A DNA stretch of 21,406 bases from JBBKWQ01 sp037969115 (GTDB lineage Bacteria; Actinomycetota; Acidimicrobiia; Acidimicrobiales; Ilumatobacteraceae): NCBI GenBank assembly GCA_037969115.1, contig JBBKWQ010000227.1:1-21406 (forward strand). Direction: 5' to 3'. The translations under genes were made by a program, and so were the position numbers. Under the pieces are notes generated by a model. The model ran no database searches. It saw only the letters and a list, made by a program, of their open reading frames with translations, and was not told the DNA's origin. Shown here piece after piece: positions 1 through 7,323 of the stretch. Positions within the stretch are counted from its first letter, which is position 1, and every line of letters starts with the position of its first letter.

Positions 1-500
1 CGCATCGCCGAACTGACCGGCAATCCGGACCTTGCCAGACCCAGAGAGCTGCCACCTCTCGAAGACTGGCTCCTCGGCTGGATCGAATCGGATGCAACCG
101 CACAGGATGAGCTCGAGTCGTTCAACGGCGTGTTCCACCACCTCACCGATGCATGGAGTCGCAGGGACGAGTCCAACATCGTGCTCGTGCGCACTACGCC
201 GACCTTCTCCACGACCTCACCGGCGAGATGCAGCGGATCGCAGCCCTCCTCGGGATCGACGTAGCGAACGAGCGAGTTGACGAACTCGTGCAAGCCGCAA
301 CCTTCGAATCGATGCACGCCAACGGAGACAAGCTTGCGCCCGACCCGTCAGCCGTCCTCCTGGACAAGGGCCGCTTCTTCCGTTCCGGCCAATCCGGAGC
401 CGGCACCGACGCCCTCAGGTCGGCCGCTCTCGCTGCCTACCACTTCCGGGCATCTCGAACGGCGCCACCCGACCTCCTCACATGGCTGCACCGGGGCTGA
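1..500 (+). pseudogene. Sulfotransferase, 3' part, interrupted by a frameshift
   Basis: The window opens inside this gene. Frame 1 gives a sulfotransferase-like stretch ending ...FHHLTDAWSRRDESNIVLV at about 189, then runs into an unrelated tail and a stop at 262-264. The natural continuation, HYADLLHDLTGEMQRIAALLGI, begins at 192 in frame 3 and runs to the TGA at 498-500. The two halves join if two bases are removed from GTGCGCAC at 187-194, so a 2-bp GC duplication is the simplest cause. The C-terminal part has the family pattern of a lone Phe-Phe-Arg-x-Gly-x-x-Gly segment (FFRSGQSGAG), which lies in the PAPS-binding region of Sulfotransfer_1 enzymes. Such enzymes move a sulfuryl group from PAPS to an alcohol or amine acceptor; the acceptor cannot be told. 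It is either a decayed gene or a sequencing/assembly error. Confidence 0.75.
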
Positions 501-593
501 CCACAAGCGCCGATATCAACACCAACGCGCGGCGACCGAGACCGCTCGCGAACGGCACATATGTGTGTAATCGGAAGGTGCGCTCGGGTCCGT

Positions 594-1730
594 TCAAGTG
601 TCAGAACCGAGCACGCCGTCGGACCCCACTCGGTTGGTGATGGGCGAGCGGCGGTTGGTTGCAGCGACGAACTCGCGACCGAAGGCATCGGCGATCTCGA
701 TGTCGAGTTCGGGGAACGGGTGGCCGTAGCGATCGAGCGTGACGTTGATCGACGAGTGGCCCATGCGCCCCTGGATTGCCTTTGGATGCGCACCGCCCGC
801 GATTGCGAGCGCCACGCTCGTGTGGCGTAGATCGTGGAAGCGACAGGCCAGCCCAGCGCGGCATCGTGCCGGGCCGAAGTGGTGGGTGAGGAAACTCGAC
901 GACATGATCGAGCTGCCCGCCGAATTTGTGAACACCAACGGATTGCTGTCGTCGCCGCCGAAGCGATCGAGTTGATCGGCGACGAGCTCGGCGGTGAACG
1001 GCGAAATCGTGATCGAGCGGGTGCCGGCCGCCGTCTTCGGTTCCCGACGAACGAACGATCCGTCCTCGAGTTGAATCAGTTGTTCGGTCACTCGGACCTT
1101 CCGGTTCTCGAGGTCGAGCTTCTGGTGCCGGAGGCCGATGATCTCGCTCCAGCGCATGCCGGTGTCGACGGCGAAGACGATCATCGTCCGGTAGCGGTCA
1201 CCGATGTTGTCGGCGAGGGTCATCACCTCGTCCCAGTCGAGGAACACCATCTCGCGCTTGGGCACCCTCGGAGGGTCCACCCGGTCGCACGGGTTCGAGG
1301 CGATCTTCTGCTTCTCCACGGCGACCTGCATCATCCTCCGCAGGGTCCGGTAGTGGCGGTGCACCGACGACGGAGCGATGCCGGCGTCGATCTCGTCGTT
1401 TAGCCAGTTCTCGATCTCATCGGCTGGCAAGTGACCAAGCCGGTACGGTCCGAAGCGGGGCAACACATACCTCGTCAGATCGCGCCGGTAGGTTTCCTGC
1501 GTCCGCTCCGCGAGGCGACGGCAGAGCGACAAGAACTCTTCAGCCCACTCGGCAACCGCCGTGTCGGCGTCGCGTGGATCGACCCACGAACCGCGCAGCA
1601 ACTCGGCGTCGAGTTCCCGGAGGAAGCGCTGTGCATCCGTCTTGCGTGTAAACGTGCGCGAGTGGCTCTTGCCGGTCGGGTCGGTGAACCTTGCGCGGTA
1701 ACGGTCTCCGCGCTTCTCGATGAAACTCAT
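594..1730 (-). CDS. Tyrosine recombinase / phage-type integrase
   Basis: A 378-aa site-specific recombinase. Residues about 1-50 form an Arm-DNA-binding-like N-terminus (MSFIEKRGDRYRARF), about 60-145 the core-binding SAM-like domain, and about 160-355 the catalytic domain. All catalytic positions are visible: Arg193 (TGMRWSEI), Lys232 (EPKTAAGTRSI), His299-x-x-Arg302 (FHDLRHTS), His325 (MGHSSINV) and nucleophile Tyr335 (LDRYGH). The start is supported by GGAGGT 4 nt upstream of ATG. The gene lies 149 bp from the 3' end of tRNA-Cys on the same strand, the usual layout of an element integrated into a tRNA 3' end. No excisionase, relaxase or phage gene is seen in the window, so it is either an orphan integrase or the end of an element that continues to the left of the window. 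The reading frame is intact. Confidence 0.95.
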   Translation of the reverse strand: MSFIEKRGDRYRARFTDPTGKSHSRTFTRKTDAQRFLRELDAELLRGSWVDPRDADTAVAEWAEEFLSLCRRLAERTQETYRRDLTRYVLPRFGPYRLGHLPADEIENWLNDEIDAGIAPSSVHRHYRTLRRMMQVAVEKQKIASNPCDRVDPPRVPKREMVFLDWDEVMTLADNIGDRYRTMIVFAVDTGMRWSEIIGLRHQKLDLENRKVRVTEQLIQLEDGSFVRREPKTAAGTRSITISPFTAELVADQLDRFGGDDSNPLVFTNSAGSSIMSSSFLTHHFGPARCRAGLACRFHDLRHTSVALAIAGGAHPKAIQGRMGHSSINVTLDRYGHPFPELDIEIADAFGREFVAATNRRSPITNRVGSDGVLGSDT

Positions 1731-1802
1731 CGTGACCTCCAGACGCCCCGAAAATGGGAGCGAGTTGGGAGCGGGAGGCCGCGTAACAGGGGTAATTCAC
1801 GG

Positions 1803-1839
1803 GTTTCAGCGGGCAACAGCGGCGAACCGTGGCTGAAAC
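1803..1839. repeat. 8-bp inverted repeat between integrase and tRNA-Cys
   Basis: GTTTCAGC at 1803-1810 and GCTGAAAC at 1832-1839 form an 8-bp inverted repeat with a 21-nt spacer. It lies just upstream of the integrase gene and downstream of the tRNA terminator. It could be an integrase arm site or an operator; there is no direct evidence for either. Confidence 0.35.
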
Positions 1840-1845
1840 GAAACG

Positions 1846-1880
1846 AACCCCTGAGCAGGGATGATACCTGCTCAGGGGTT
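1846..1880 (-). terminator. Intrinsic terminator hairpin of tRNA-Cys
   Basis: A perfect 14-bp stem (arms 1846-1859 and 1867-1880, 7-nt loop). Read on the minus strand it is followed by CGTTTCGTTT. The stem begins at the A of the encoded CCA end of the tRNA, so terminator and tRNA abut with no spacer. It insulates the tRNA transcript from the integrase gene downstream. Confidence 0.8.
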
Positions 1881-1954
1881 GGAGGCGACGCCGGGAATCG
1901 AACCCGGGTAGACGGCTTTGCAGGCCGTTGCCTAAGCCACTCGGCCACGTCGCC
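1880..1954 (-). tRNA. tRNA-Cys (GCA anticodon)
   Basis: The minus strand folds as a cloverleaf. The 7-bp acceptor stem is GGCGACG/CGTCGCC, and the D arm starts GCCGAGTGG. The anticodon arm is ACGGC-CTGCAAA-GCCGT with GCA at 1919-1921. The T arm is CCGGG-TTCGATT-CCCGG. The discriminator base is U (complement of 1883), the known identity base of tRNA-Cys, and CCA is encoded at 1882-1880. A 14-bp terminator follows directly, and a tyrosine recombinase lies beyond it, making the 3' half of this tRNA a plausible attachment site. Confidence 0.96.
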
Positions 1955-2050
1955 AGCGGTGGAGCACGATAGCGCACCTGCGACCGGTCGAGGCAGCTCG
2001 GCCTGTCGGCCGGGCGAGGTCCAGGGAATCGGCCGGCCCGGGCATGCCTT

Positions 2051-2761
2051 GTGACGGCCCACCCGATCGACCAACATGGCGGACACGTGACCACTCCAGC
2101 TCGATCCCCCCGGCCGAACATTCGGCGACCGCCCTGCGCTGTTCGCTCAGTCGTCGTCGTCGCGTCCGTGGTCGCGTCGTTGTCGTCCTGCGGTTTTCGC
2201 AGCGACGACGACAGCAAGGCACCCGGCTGCGCAGCGCTGGTCGAGCAGGCGGCTGCCGCAGCCGACATCAGCGAACAGATCAGGCTGCTCGATCGCGCCC
2301 TCATCACGTGTCGCACGTACAGCGCATTCGACGTGCAGCTCGACCAGCACCCGGCGATGATCGGCTTCGACAACGCGACCTTCATCGCGAACCGGTGCCT
2401 GAACTCGACCAACGCATCGGTTCGCGACGCTCCGGCCTGCGTCGACGTCGTCCCTGTCCAGACCGCACCCGACATTCCGGTCGTCGTGGCCAGCTACGAG
2501 GGCGAGACCCTCGACGGTCGGACGATCACGATCACCGAGAGTGACCTCATCCCCTTCGTCGACGGTCGACCCGAAGTGGTGGTGGCAATCGTCGACATCG
2601 CGGCAGAGGACGGCTGCGAGGGCACGATCGCCGAACGCGACTTGTGGGCATCGCAGATCGACGATCCGACGATCGGCGATGCAGCATCGGTGTTCGCGCG
2701 CCACGCCGCGAACGTGATGCTGATCTACGGGTGCGACCCCCCGGACGAGACGACGGGGTGA
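2051..2761 (+). CDS. Secreted lipoprotein of unknown function
   Basis: A 236-aa protein if the GTG at 2051 is used. An in-frame GTG at 2087, preceded by GGCGGA, gives a shorter and perhaps more likely N-terminus of 224 aa. A basic stretch is followed by a hydrophobic segment and the lipobox LSSC (Cys47 counted from 2051), then an acidic, Ser/Asp-rich linker, so export and lipid anchoring at the outer face of the membrane are predicted. The mature part has several Cys residues (CAALV, TCRTY, RCLNS, ACVDV, DGCEG, YGCDP), suggesting disulfides. I do not recognise a domain. The gene runs against the small membrane protein on the other strand. A 17-bp tandem repeat begins at its stop codon. Confidence 0.75.
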   Translation: MTAHPIDQHGGHVTTPARSPRPNIRRPPCAVRSVVVVASVVASLSSCGFRSDDDSKAPGCAALVEQAAAAADISEQIRLLDRALITCRTYSAFDVQLDQHPAMIGFDNATFIANRCLNSTNASVRDAPACVDVVPVQTAPDIPVVVASYEGETLDGRTITITESDLIPFVDGRPEVVVAIVDIAAEDGCEGTIAERDLWASQIDDPTIGDAASVFARHAANVMLIYGCDPPDETTG

Positions 2762-2796
2762 CGGTCTCGTCGGGATGACGGTCTCGACGGGATGAC
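2744..2796. repeat. 17-bp tandem repeat and small hairpin at the lipoprotein gene stop codon
   Basis: TGACGGTCTCGTCGGGA (2759-2775) is repeated at 2776-2792 with one change (T to A), and a third copy starts with TGAC at 2793. The first repeat also pairs with the gene end: GACGAGAC (2744-2751) and GTCTCGTC (2764-2771) form an 8-bp stem with a 12-nt loop. It may act as a weak terminator between the two convergent genes. Confidence 0.45.
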
Positions 2797-2807
2797 CCAG
2801 GTACAGG

Positions 2808-3032
2808 TCAGCCCGGGTTGGTGATTCCGCCCTGGTTGTGCGGCGCTGAACCGCCCGTGTCGTCGAGCCAGATGAACACGCCGACCGCGACCGTGACGGC
2901 GGCGATGACAACCAGGAGCCACTGCAACGACGCCGGGAGCCCGACCCGAGATGGTCGTGCATTCCGCCGCCGAGTCGCGCGGCCCTTCGGCGGCGTGAAC
3001 GACTTGTTCTTCGACGCGTCCGCTGTTGCCAT
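2808..3032 (-). CDS. Small single-pass membrane protein, unknown function
   Basis: A 74-aa protein. Residues 1-28 are very basic with a TPPKGRATRRRNARPSR segment. About 33-55 is one hydrophobic helix (LQWLLVVIAAVTVAVGVFIW), and the tail is short and polar. By the positive-inside rule the N-terminus faces the cytoplasm. The basic PPKGR-x-TRRR type of N-terminus with one helix is typical of small actinobacterial membrane proteins without assigned role. It is divergent from the acyl-CoA ligase gene, 68 bp away. No clear ribosome binding site is visible. An alternative longer frame on the same strand (2725-3045) lacks this protein-like character. Confidence 0.65.
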   Translation of the reverse strand: MATADASKNKSFTPPKGRATRRRNARPSRVGLPASLQWLLVVIAAVTVAVGVFIWLDDTGGSAPHNQGGITNPG

Positions 3033-3100
3033 ACGAACGAAACACTAGTCAAGAGCGGCCGCATTCCCGACGACGATCCGGCACGTGACAGGCTGGCGGC

Positions 3101-4624
3101 ATGCACACGCTGTTGGATCCCATTCGACGGGGCCTCCGAACGGCCGCCGATCGAGAAGCACTCGTTTGCGGAGAGACGCGCTTGTCGTACCGCCAGGTGT
3201 GGGCCAGGCTTCAGAAGCTCAACACCGTGCTCAACGAACTCGGAACGGAACCGGGCGATCGCGTCGCAATCCTCGCCTTCAACTCGATCGCGTTTGTCGA
3301 GTTGTATTGCGGCGTGTCGGCGGCCGGACGAGTTCAGGTCCCACTCAACTTCCGGTGGGCCGACCCCGAACTCGAGTACGCCCTGCGCGATTCCGGCGCG
3401 AGAGTGCTCTTCATCGACCGTGAGCCGGGCCCACTTGCCGATCTGGTCGACCGGGTCGTGCGCATCGATCTCGGCGAGTACGAGGGCCTCGTCGCTGCCG
3501 CCGACGAAACCCCCTACGAGGAGGGTGCCGTCTCCGAGGACGACCTTGCCGGGCTCTTCTACACCGGCGGCACCACGGGGGCCAGCAAGGGCGTCATGCT
3601 CACCCATCGCACTCTGATCGCCAACACGTTCCACGTCCAGATGGCGGTGCCACTCGACGCGGACGACGTCTACCTGGTCATGGCTCCGCTGTTCCACGCC
3701 GCCGGCTCGATCAGCATGCTCCAGTCGATGTTCGTCGGCGCGAAACAGATCATCGTGCCCGCATTCGATGCCGGTGTCGTGCTCGATCTGATGGAAGCCG
3801 AGGGAGTCACGACCACGCTCGGCGTTCCGACCATGGTGGCCGCCACGGTCGAGGAACAGCTGGCAAGGCCCCGTTCCCTTGCTGCCTTCAGCATGTATCA
3901 GCACGGCGGCTCGCCGATCGCCATGGAGGTCGTTCGGCGCGGTCACGAAGCCTTCCCCGGCACAGAGTTCATCCACTTGTACGGCGCAACCGAGACCGCT
4001 CCCCTGGCAACGGCTCTTCGACACGAAGAGCAGCTCTTGGGAACCCCGATCGAGAAGTCGGCCGGTCGCGCGGTCGTCGGCGTCGACATCACCATTCGCG
4101 ATCCGGAGGGCAACGCTCTGCCGGACGGTGAACCGGGCGAGGTCACGATCCGCGGCAACAACATCATGCGCGGGTACTGGAACAAGCCCGACCAGACCGA
4201 TACGGCGCTCCGCAACGGTTGGTACTGGTCGGGCGACCTCGGCCGGATGGACCCGGACGGCCATCTGTTCCTGCTCGACCGATCGAAGGACATGATCATC
4301 TCCGGCGGCGAGAACATCTACTGCACCGAGGTGGAGGATGCGCTGTACACGCATCCCGGCGTGCTGGAGGCCACCGTCTTCGGAATCCCGAGCGAACAGT
4401 GGGGTGAGGTGGTACACGCTGTGGTCGTGCTACGATCCGATACATCCGACAGCGCGCCGACCGAGAGTGATCTGATCGAACACTGCCGCGGCAAGATCGC
4501 CGGCTACAAGACACCGCGCTCGATCAGCTTCCGAACCGAGCCGCTCCCGAAGTCGGGGCCGGGCAAGGTGCTGAAGCGGGAGTTGCGCACACCATTCTGG
4601 GAGGGCCGCGACACGTCGATCTGA
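3101..4624 (+). CDS. AMP-forming acyl-CoA synthetase / ligase (FadD-like)
   Basis: A 507-aa member of the ANL adenylating enzymes, which activate a carboxylic acid with ATP to an acyl-AMP and then transfer it to CoA. The core motifs are present in order: P-loop YTGGTTGASKG at 154-164, YGATET at 294-299, YWSGDLG with Asp379, the hinge DRSKDMIISGGENIY at 393-407, and the catalytic Lys489 in PKSGPGKVLK. Length and motif spacing fit medium/long-chain acyl-CoA or related aryl/acyl ligases; the substrate cannot be read from sequence. It is upstream of panB in the same direction with a 77-bp gap. As panB has its own promoter-like element, the two need not be one operon. The start has no strong ribosome binding site. 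Confidence 0.93.
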   Translation: MHTLLDPIRRGLRTAADREALVCGETRLSYRQVWARLQKLNTVLNELGTEPGDRVAILAFNSIAFVELYCGVSAAGRVQVPLNFRWADPELEYALRDSGARVLFIDREPGPLADLVDRVVRIDLGEYEGLVAAADETPYEEGAVSEDDLAGLFYTGGTTGASKGVMLTHRTLIANTFHVQMAVPLDADDVYLVMAPLFHAAGSISMLQSMFVGAKQIIVPAFDAGVVLDLMEAEGVTTTLGVPTMVAATVEEQLARPRSLAAFSMYQHGGSPIAMEVVRRGHEAFPGTEFIHLYGATETAPLATALRHEEQLLGTPIEKSAGRAVVGVDITIRDPEGNALPDGEPGEVTIRGNNIMRGYWNKPDQTDTALRNGWYWSGDLGRMDPDGHLFLLDRSKDMIISGGENIYCTEVEDALYTHPGVLEATVFGIPSEQWGEVVHAVVVLRSDTSDSAPTESDLIEHCRGKIAGYKTPRSISFRTEPLPKSGPGKVLKRELRTPFWEGRDTSI

Positions 4625-4689
4625 TCGACGTTCGTCACCGACGTCCGCCGGCATCCGGGGCGGGTGTTCGGCGCCACACGCCACAGCGC

Positions 4690-4704
4690 TACGGTGGCGG
4701 CGTG
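4690..4704 (+). promoter_or_regulatory. Leaderless-type -10 element for panB
   Basis: TACGGT at 4690-4695 fits the TANNNT pattern and is followed by exactly 6 nt and then GTG at 4702. This is the layout of leaderless actinobacterial transcripts, where the start codon is +1. It supports the GTG start and independent expression of panB. Confidence 0.5.
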
Positions 4705-5553
4705 AGCGAAGAGCAAGCCCCGTACGGCGGCAGCATCAGCGGTGATCCGACGCTCAAACGCGTCCGCACCCGACATTTCCAGCGGGCGAAGGAGCAAGGG
4801 ATCAAGATCACCGGGCTCACGAGCTACGACTGCCTGTCGGCGAGCATCTTCGACGAGGCCGGTATCGATTTTCTACTCGTCGGTGACTCGGCCGGGAACA
4901 CCGTGTTCGGGTACGACACGACGATTCCCGTCACCATCGAGGAGTTGATCCCGCTCACCAAGGCCGTGGTCCGCGCCGCAAATCGAGCGCTCGTCATCGC
5001 CGACATGCCGTTCGGCTCGTACGAGAACGGGCCCGAGGAGGCGCTGCACACCGCCATCCGCTTCATGAAGGAGACCGGGGTGCACGCGGTGAAACTCGAA
5101 GGCGGCGTTCGCAGCGCCAAACAGATCAGAAAGATCGTCCGCGCCGGTATTCCCGTCATGGCCCACATCGGCTACACGCCACAGAGCGAACACGGTCTCG
5201 GTGGCCACATCATCCAAGGTCGCGGTGAGGGAGCCGAACAACTGCTTGCCGACGCGCACGCCATCGAGGAAGCCGGGGCATTCGCCGTCGTCATGGAGAT
5301 GGTGCCCTCTGATGTCGCAGCTCAGGTCACCAAGGAACTCACGATCCCGACCATCAGCGTCGGGGCCGGTCCGCACTGCGACGGCCAGCTCATGGTGTGG
5401 ACCGACTGGGCCGGCTTCACGAGCGGACGGATCCCACGGTTCGTCAAGCAATACGCCAACCTCGCCCAGACACTTCGCGACGCGGCGATCACCTATCGGG
5501 AGGAAGTCGAATCCGGGGCATACCCGGCGCTCGAGCACGAATACGGCGCCTGA
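4702..5553 (+). CDS. panB: 3-methyl-2-oxobutanoate hydroxymethyltransferase
   Basis: A 283-aa enzyme of pantothenate synthesis. It transfers a hydroxymethyl group from 5,10-methylene-tetrahydrofolate to alpha-ketoisovalerate, giving ketopantoate; it is cytosolic and Mg-dependent. The TIM-barrel family signatures are clear: LTSYD (about 39-43), LLVGDSAGN with metal ligand Asp62, VIADMPFGSY with Asp101, KLEGG with Glu133, HIGYTPQSEHGLGG (about 155-168), and the catalytic Glu199 in VVMEMVP. The start is GTG with a leaderless-type -10 six bases upstream. The N-terminus is about 15 residues longer than the Escherichia coli enzyme. The gene ends 9 bp before the stop of the convergent SDR gene. No panC or panD is in the window. 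Confidence 0.97.
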   Translation: MSEEQAPYGGSISGDPTLKRVRTRHFQRAKEQGIKITGLTSYDCLSASIFDEAGIDFLLVGDSAGNTVFGYDTTIPVTIEELIPLTKAVVRAANRALVIADMPFGSYENGPEEALHTAIRFMKETGVHAVKLEGGVRSAKQIRKIVRAGIPVMAHIGYTPQSEHGLGGHIIQGRGEGAEQLLADAHAIEEAGAFAVVMEMVPSDVAAQVTKELTIPTISVGAGPHCDGQLMVWTDWAGFTSGRIPRFVKQYANLAQTLRDAAITYREEVESGAYPALEHEYGA

Positions 5554-5562
5554 CGAGTCGCG

Positions 5563-6561
5563 TCAGACGGGTCGTGGCCCGTTCGCACGGTCGGAAACCC
5601 AGGTCCACAGCTGTTCTCGCCGTTCGGCGCTGTCGGTTCGCCTGGTCGTGGGCAGCTTGTGGATCGAGCGGTTCCGCCGGTCGAGCCAGAACCCGCCGTT
5701 CGACTCCAGCGGCCGGTCGTCAGCCGCGAGCCATACCAACGTGTCGGCACCCTGGTCGGCTGTCCGGAGCAGCGGGCCCATCACCTTTGCGAAGGTCGGC
5801 AGCGCGGCGTCGACCCCTGGCGTGTCGGCCCAACCGGGGTGCATCGCGTGGAACGTGATGCCCTCATGGCCGAAACGATCGGCCCACATCTCGTTGAGCG
5901 TCACCTGTGCTCGCTTGGCGCGGGCGTACTGCTCGGTGCCGTTGTACTCCGCTGGCGACATCTCCAGCCCTGACACGGTGAGACCGCTGGCGTACATCCC
6001 GCCGGACGACATGGTGAGCACCCGCGACGGCGCCGAGGTCACGAGCCGATCGACCATGAGCGAGGTCAGGAGGAACGGCCCCACGACCTGGCTGGCAACC
6101 GTTGCCTCGGTGCCGTCCGACGTTTCGCTCCGGTCAGCAGTGAGCGCCCCGGCATTGTGGATCAGCACATCGAGTCGATCGTGGTCGGTGAGTATCCGGT
6201 CGGCGAGGTTCCGGACTTGGGAGAGGTCACCCATGTCGGCGGCCACCTGGGTGATCGACGGGTTTCCGGTCGTCTCGATCATCTCCTCCACGACCGTCCG
6301 GTTCCGTTCGTCCGATCGTCCGACGAGCACGAGTGACGCGCCACAATGCGCCAACTGGGTCGCAGCGGCGTTGCCGAGGCCAGACGTGGCGCCCGTGAGC
6401 ACGATGACCCGACCGGTGAGGTCGTAGTCGTCGAGCGGCTTCCACTGGTCGAGCCTGCGGCGAACTGCGCAGCCGATTCGGGTGAAACTGGTGATGACGG
6501 GCGCCTCGATCAGCGCGTCGGCAATCGTGCGGGCGTCGATGTCGTGCTGTCGTCGAGTCAC
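5563..6561 (-). CDS. Short-chain dehydrogenase/reductase (SDR)
   Basis: A 332-aa NAD(P)-dependent oxidoreductase. After an N-terminal extension of about 45 residues comes a Rossmann fold with TGATSGLG at 56-63, then the LIHNAG motif, the catalytic Ser in LTMSSGG, and YARAK as the YxxxK active-site pair. The layout resembles retinol-dehydrogenase/WWOX-like classical SDRs of actinobacteria, but the substrate is not known. The GTG start at 6561 is chosen because AAGGAGAG lies 5-6 nt upstream and because GTG overlaps the TGA of the DUF2071 gene (GTGA, 6558-6561), showing translational coupling. A longer open frame exists upstream but would run through the DUF2071 gene. It is the last gene of the leftward set. 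Confidence 0.92.
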   Translation of the reverse strand: MTRRQHDIDARTIADALIEAPVITSFTRIGCAVRRRLDQWKPLDDYDLTGRVIVLTGATSGLGNAAATQLAHCGASLVLVGRSDERNRTVVEEMIETTGNPSITQVAADMGDLSQVRNLADRILTDHDRLDVLIHNAGALTADRSETSDGTEATVASQVVGPFLLTSLMVDRLVTSAPSRVLTMSSGGMYASGLTVSGLEMSPAEYNGTEQYARAKRAQVTLNEMWADRFGHEGITFHAMHPGWADTPGVDAALPTFAKVMGPLLRTADQGADTLVWLAADDRPLESNGGFWLDRRNRSIHKLPTTRRTDSAERREQLWTWVSDRANGPRPV

Positions 6562-7292
6562 GGTCTCTCCTTCGGGGGAACGGTATCGAACCAGGCGACA
6601 CGCACGTCGACACCGGGCGAGTACATCGCGTGCGGTGGGCCCAAGGGGCTGGGGAGGCCCGCTGACTCGATGATCTCCTGCTCGATGCGCACGTCGTGGA
6701 CCTCGTGCAGCGGCCATCGCTGATGATCCACGGCACCGTGCAGCAGTTTCTCGCTGCGAGTCGTGAGAAGCCCCCACCTCGCAGTCAGGAAGTGTTCGAG
6801 TTCGCCCAGGTCGTCGTCCGAGAAGAGGCTGCCGACTCGGAACGACAGATCAGCGCTCGGTCGGCTTCGGCGCGGCCATCTCCTCGTCATTCGATAGCGG
6901 TGGAGATCATCGTGGGTCGTGTGCTCGGCTCGTGCCCAGCAGTACGGCAGCGCAAACGCCGTCCGCGCCACGGCGACGATCGCGGCACGCGGCACGTCGA
7001 GCGAGAAGAACCAGACGGAGCGTCGACCCAGTGCATCGACCACGTACGTTCGTACGTTGATCTCGATGAAGCTCGCGAGCCAGGGAAGCGGAGGCATCGG
7101 ACCGAGTTGCACGTCTCGCATCTCGAACGGGATCAGTCCGACCCACGCCGATCCGTCGAACGTGTCGACGCGAACATCGGTCGGGAGCAATCGCTGCACC
7201 GAGTCGGGGTCGTACCGCCAATGGAAATAGGCGAGCTCCGTCCAGCGCTGCTGCAGGACCGAACGGCTCTGCCACAGCGGTGGCTCGGACAT
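6558..7292 (-). CDS. DUF2071 (YqjF-like) family protein
   Basis: A 244-aa protein with the full family pattern: QQRWTELAYFHWRYDP near the N-terminus, then LLPTDVRVDTFDGSAWVGLIPFEM, PLPWLASFIEINVRTYV, and WFFSLDVPRAAIVAVARTAFALPYCWA. The family has no established reaction; its fold is related to acetoacetate decarboxylase-like proteins. ATG at 7292 is taken as the start because it places the QRW motif at the usual distance from the N-terminus; a GTG some 18 nt upstream is possible. The gene begins 31 bp after the FAD oxidoreductase stop and overlaps the SDR start by 4 bp, so these three genes are one unit. Confidence 0.88.
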   Translation of the reverse strand: MSEPPLWQSRSVLQQRWTELAYFHWRYDPDSVQRLLPTDVRVDTFDGSAWVGLIPFEMRDVQLGPMPPLPWLASFIEINVRTYVVDALGRRSVWFFSLDVPRAAIVAVARTAFALPYCWARAEHTTHDDLHRYRMTRRWPRRSRPSADLSFRVGSLFSDDDLGELEHFLTARWGLLTTRSEKLLHGAVDHQRWPLHEVHDVRIEQEIIESAGLPSPLGPPHAMYSPGVDVRVAWFDTVPPKERP

Positions 7293-7323
7293 GATGGGTT
7301 CGAGGAGCACGATCGACAAACCC

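Noticed and set aside
556..565. CACATATGTG palindrome between sulfotransferase remnant and integrase
   Set aside because: A single 10-bp palindrome with no flanking structure; too short to call an attachment site or operator.
501..593. Possible attR copy of the tRNA-Cys 3' half near the integrase 3' end
   Set aside because: No match to the T-arm/acceptor sequence was found in this gap.
2147..4417. A 756-codon open frame on the minus strand opposite the acyl-CoA ligase gene
   Set aside because: It lies antisense to a gene with complete ANL motifs and across two others, and its translation is rich in Arg/His/Asp without recognisable domains. Long antisense frames are expected at this GC content.
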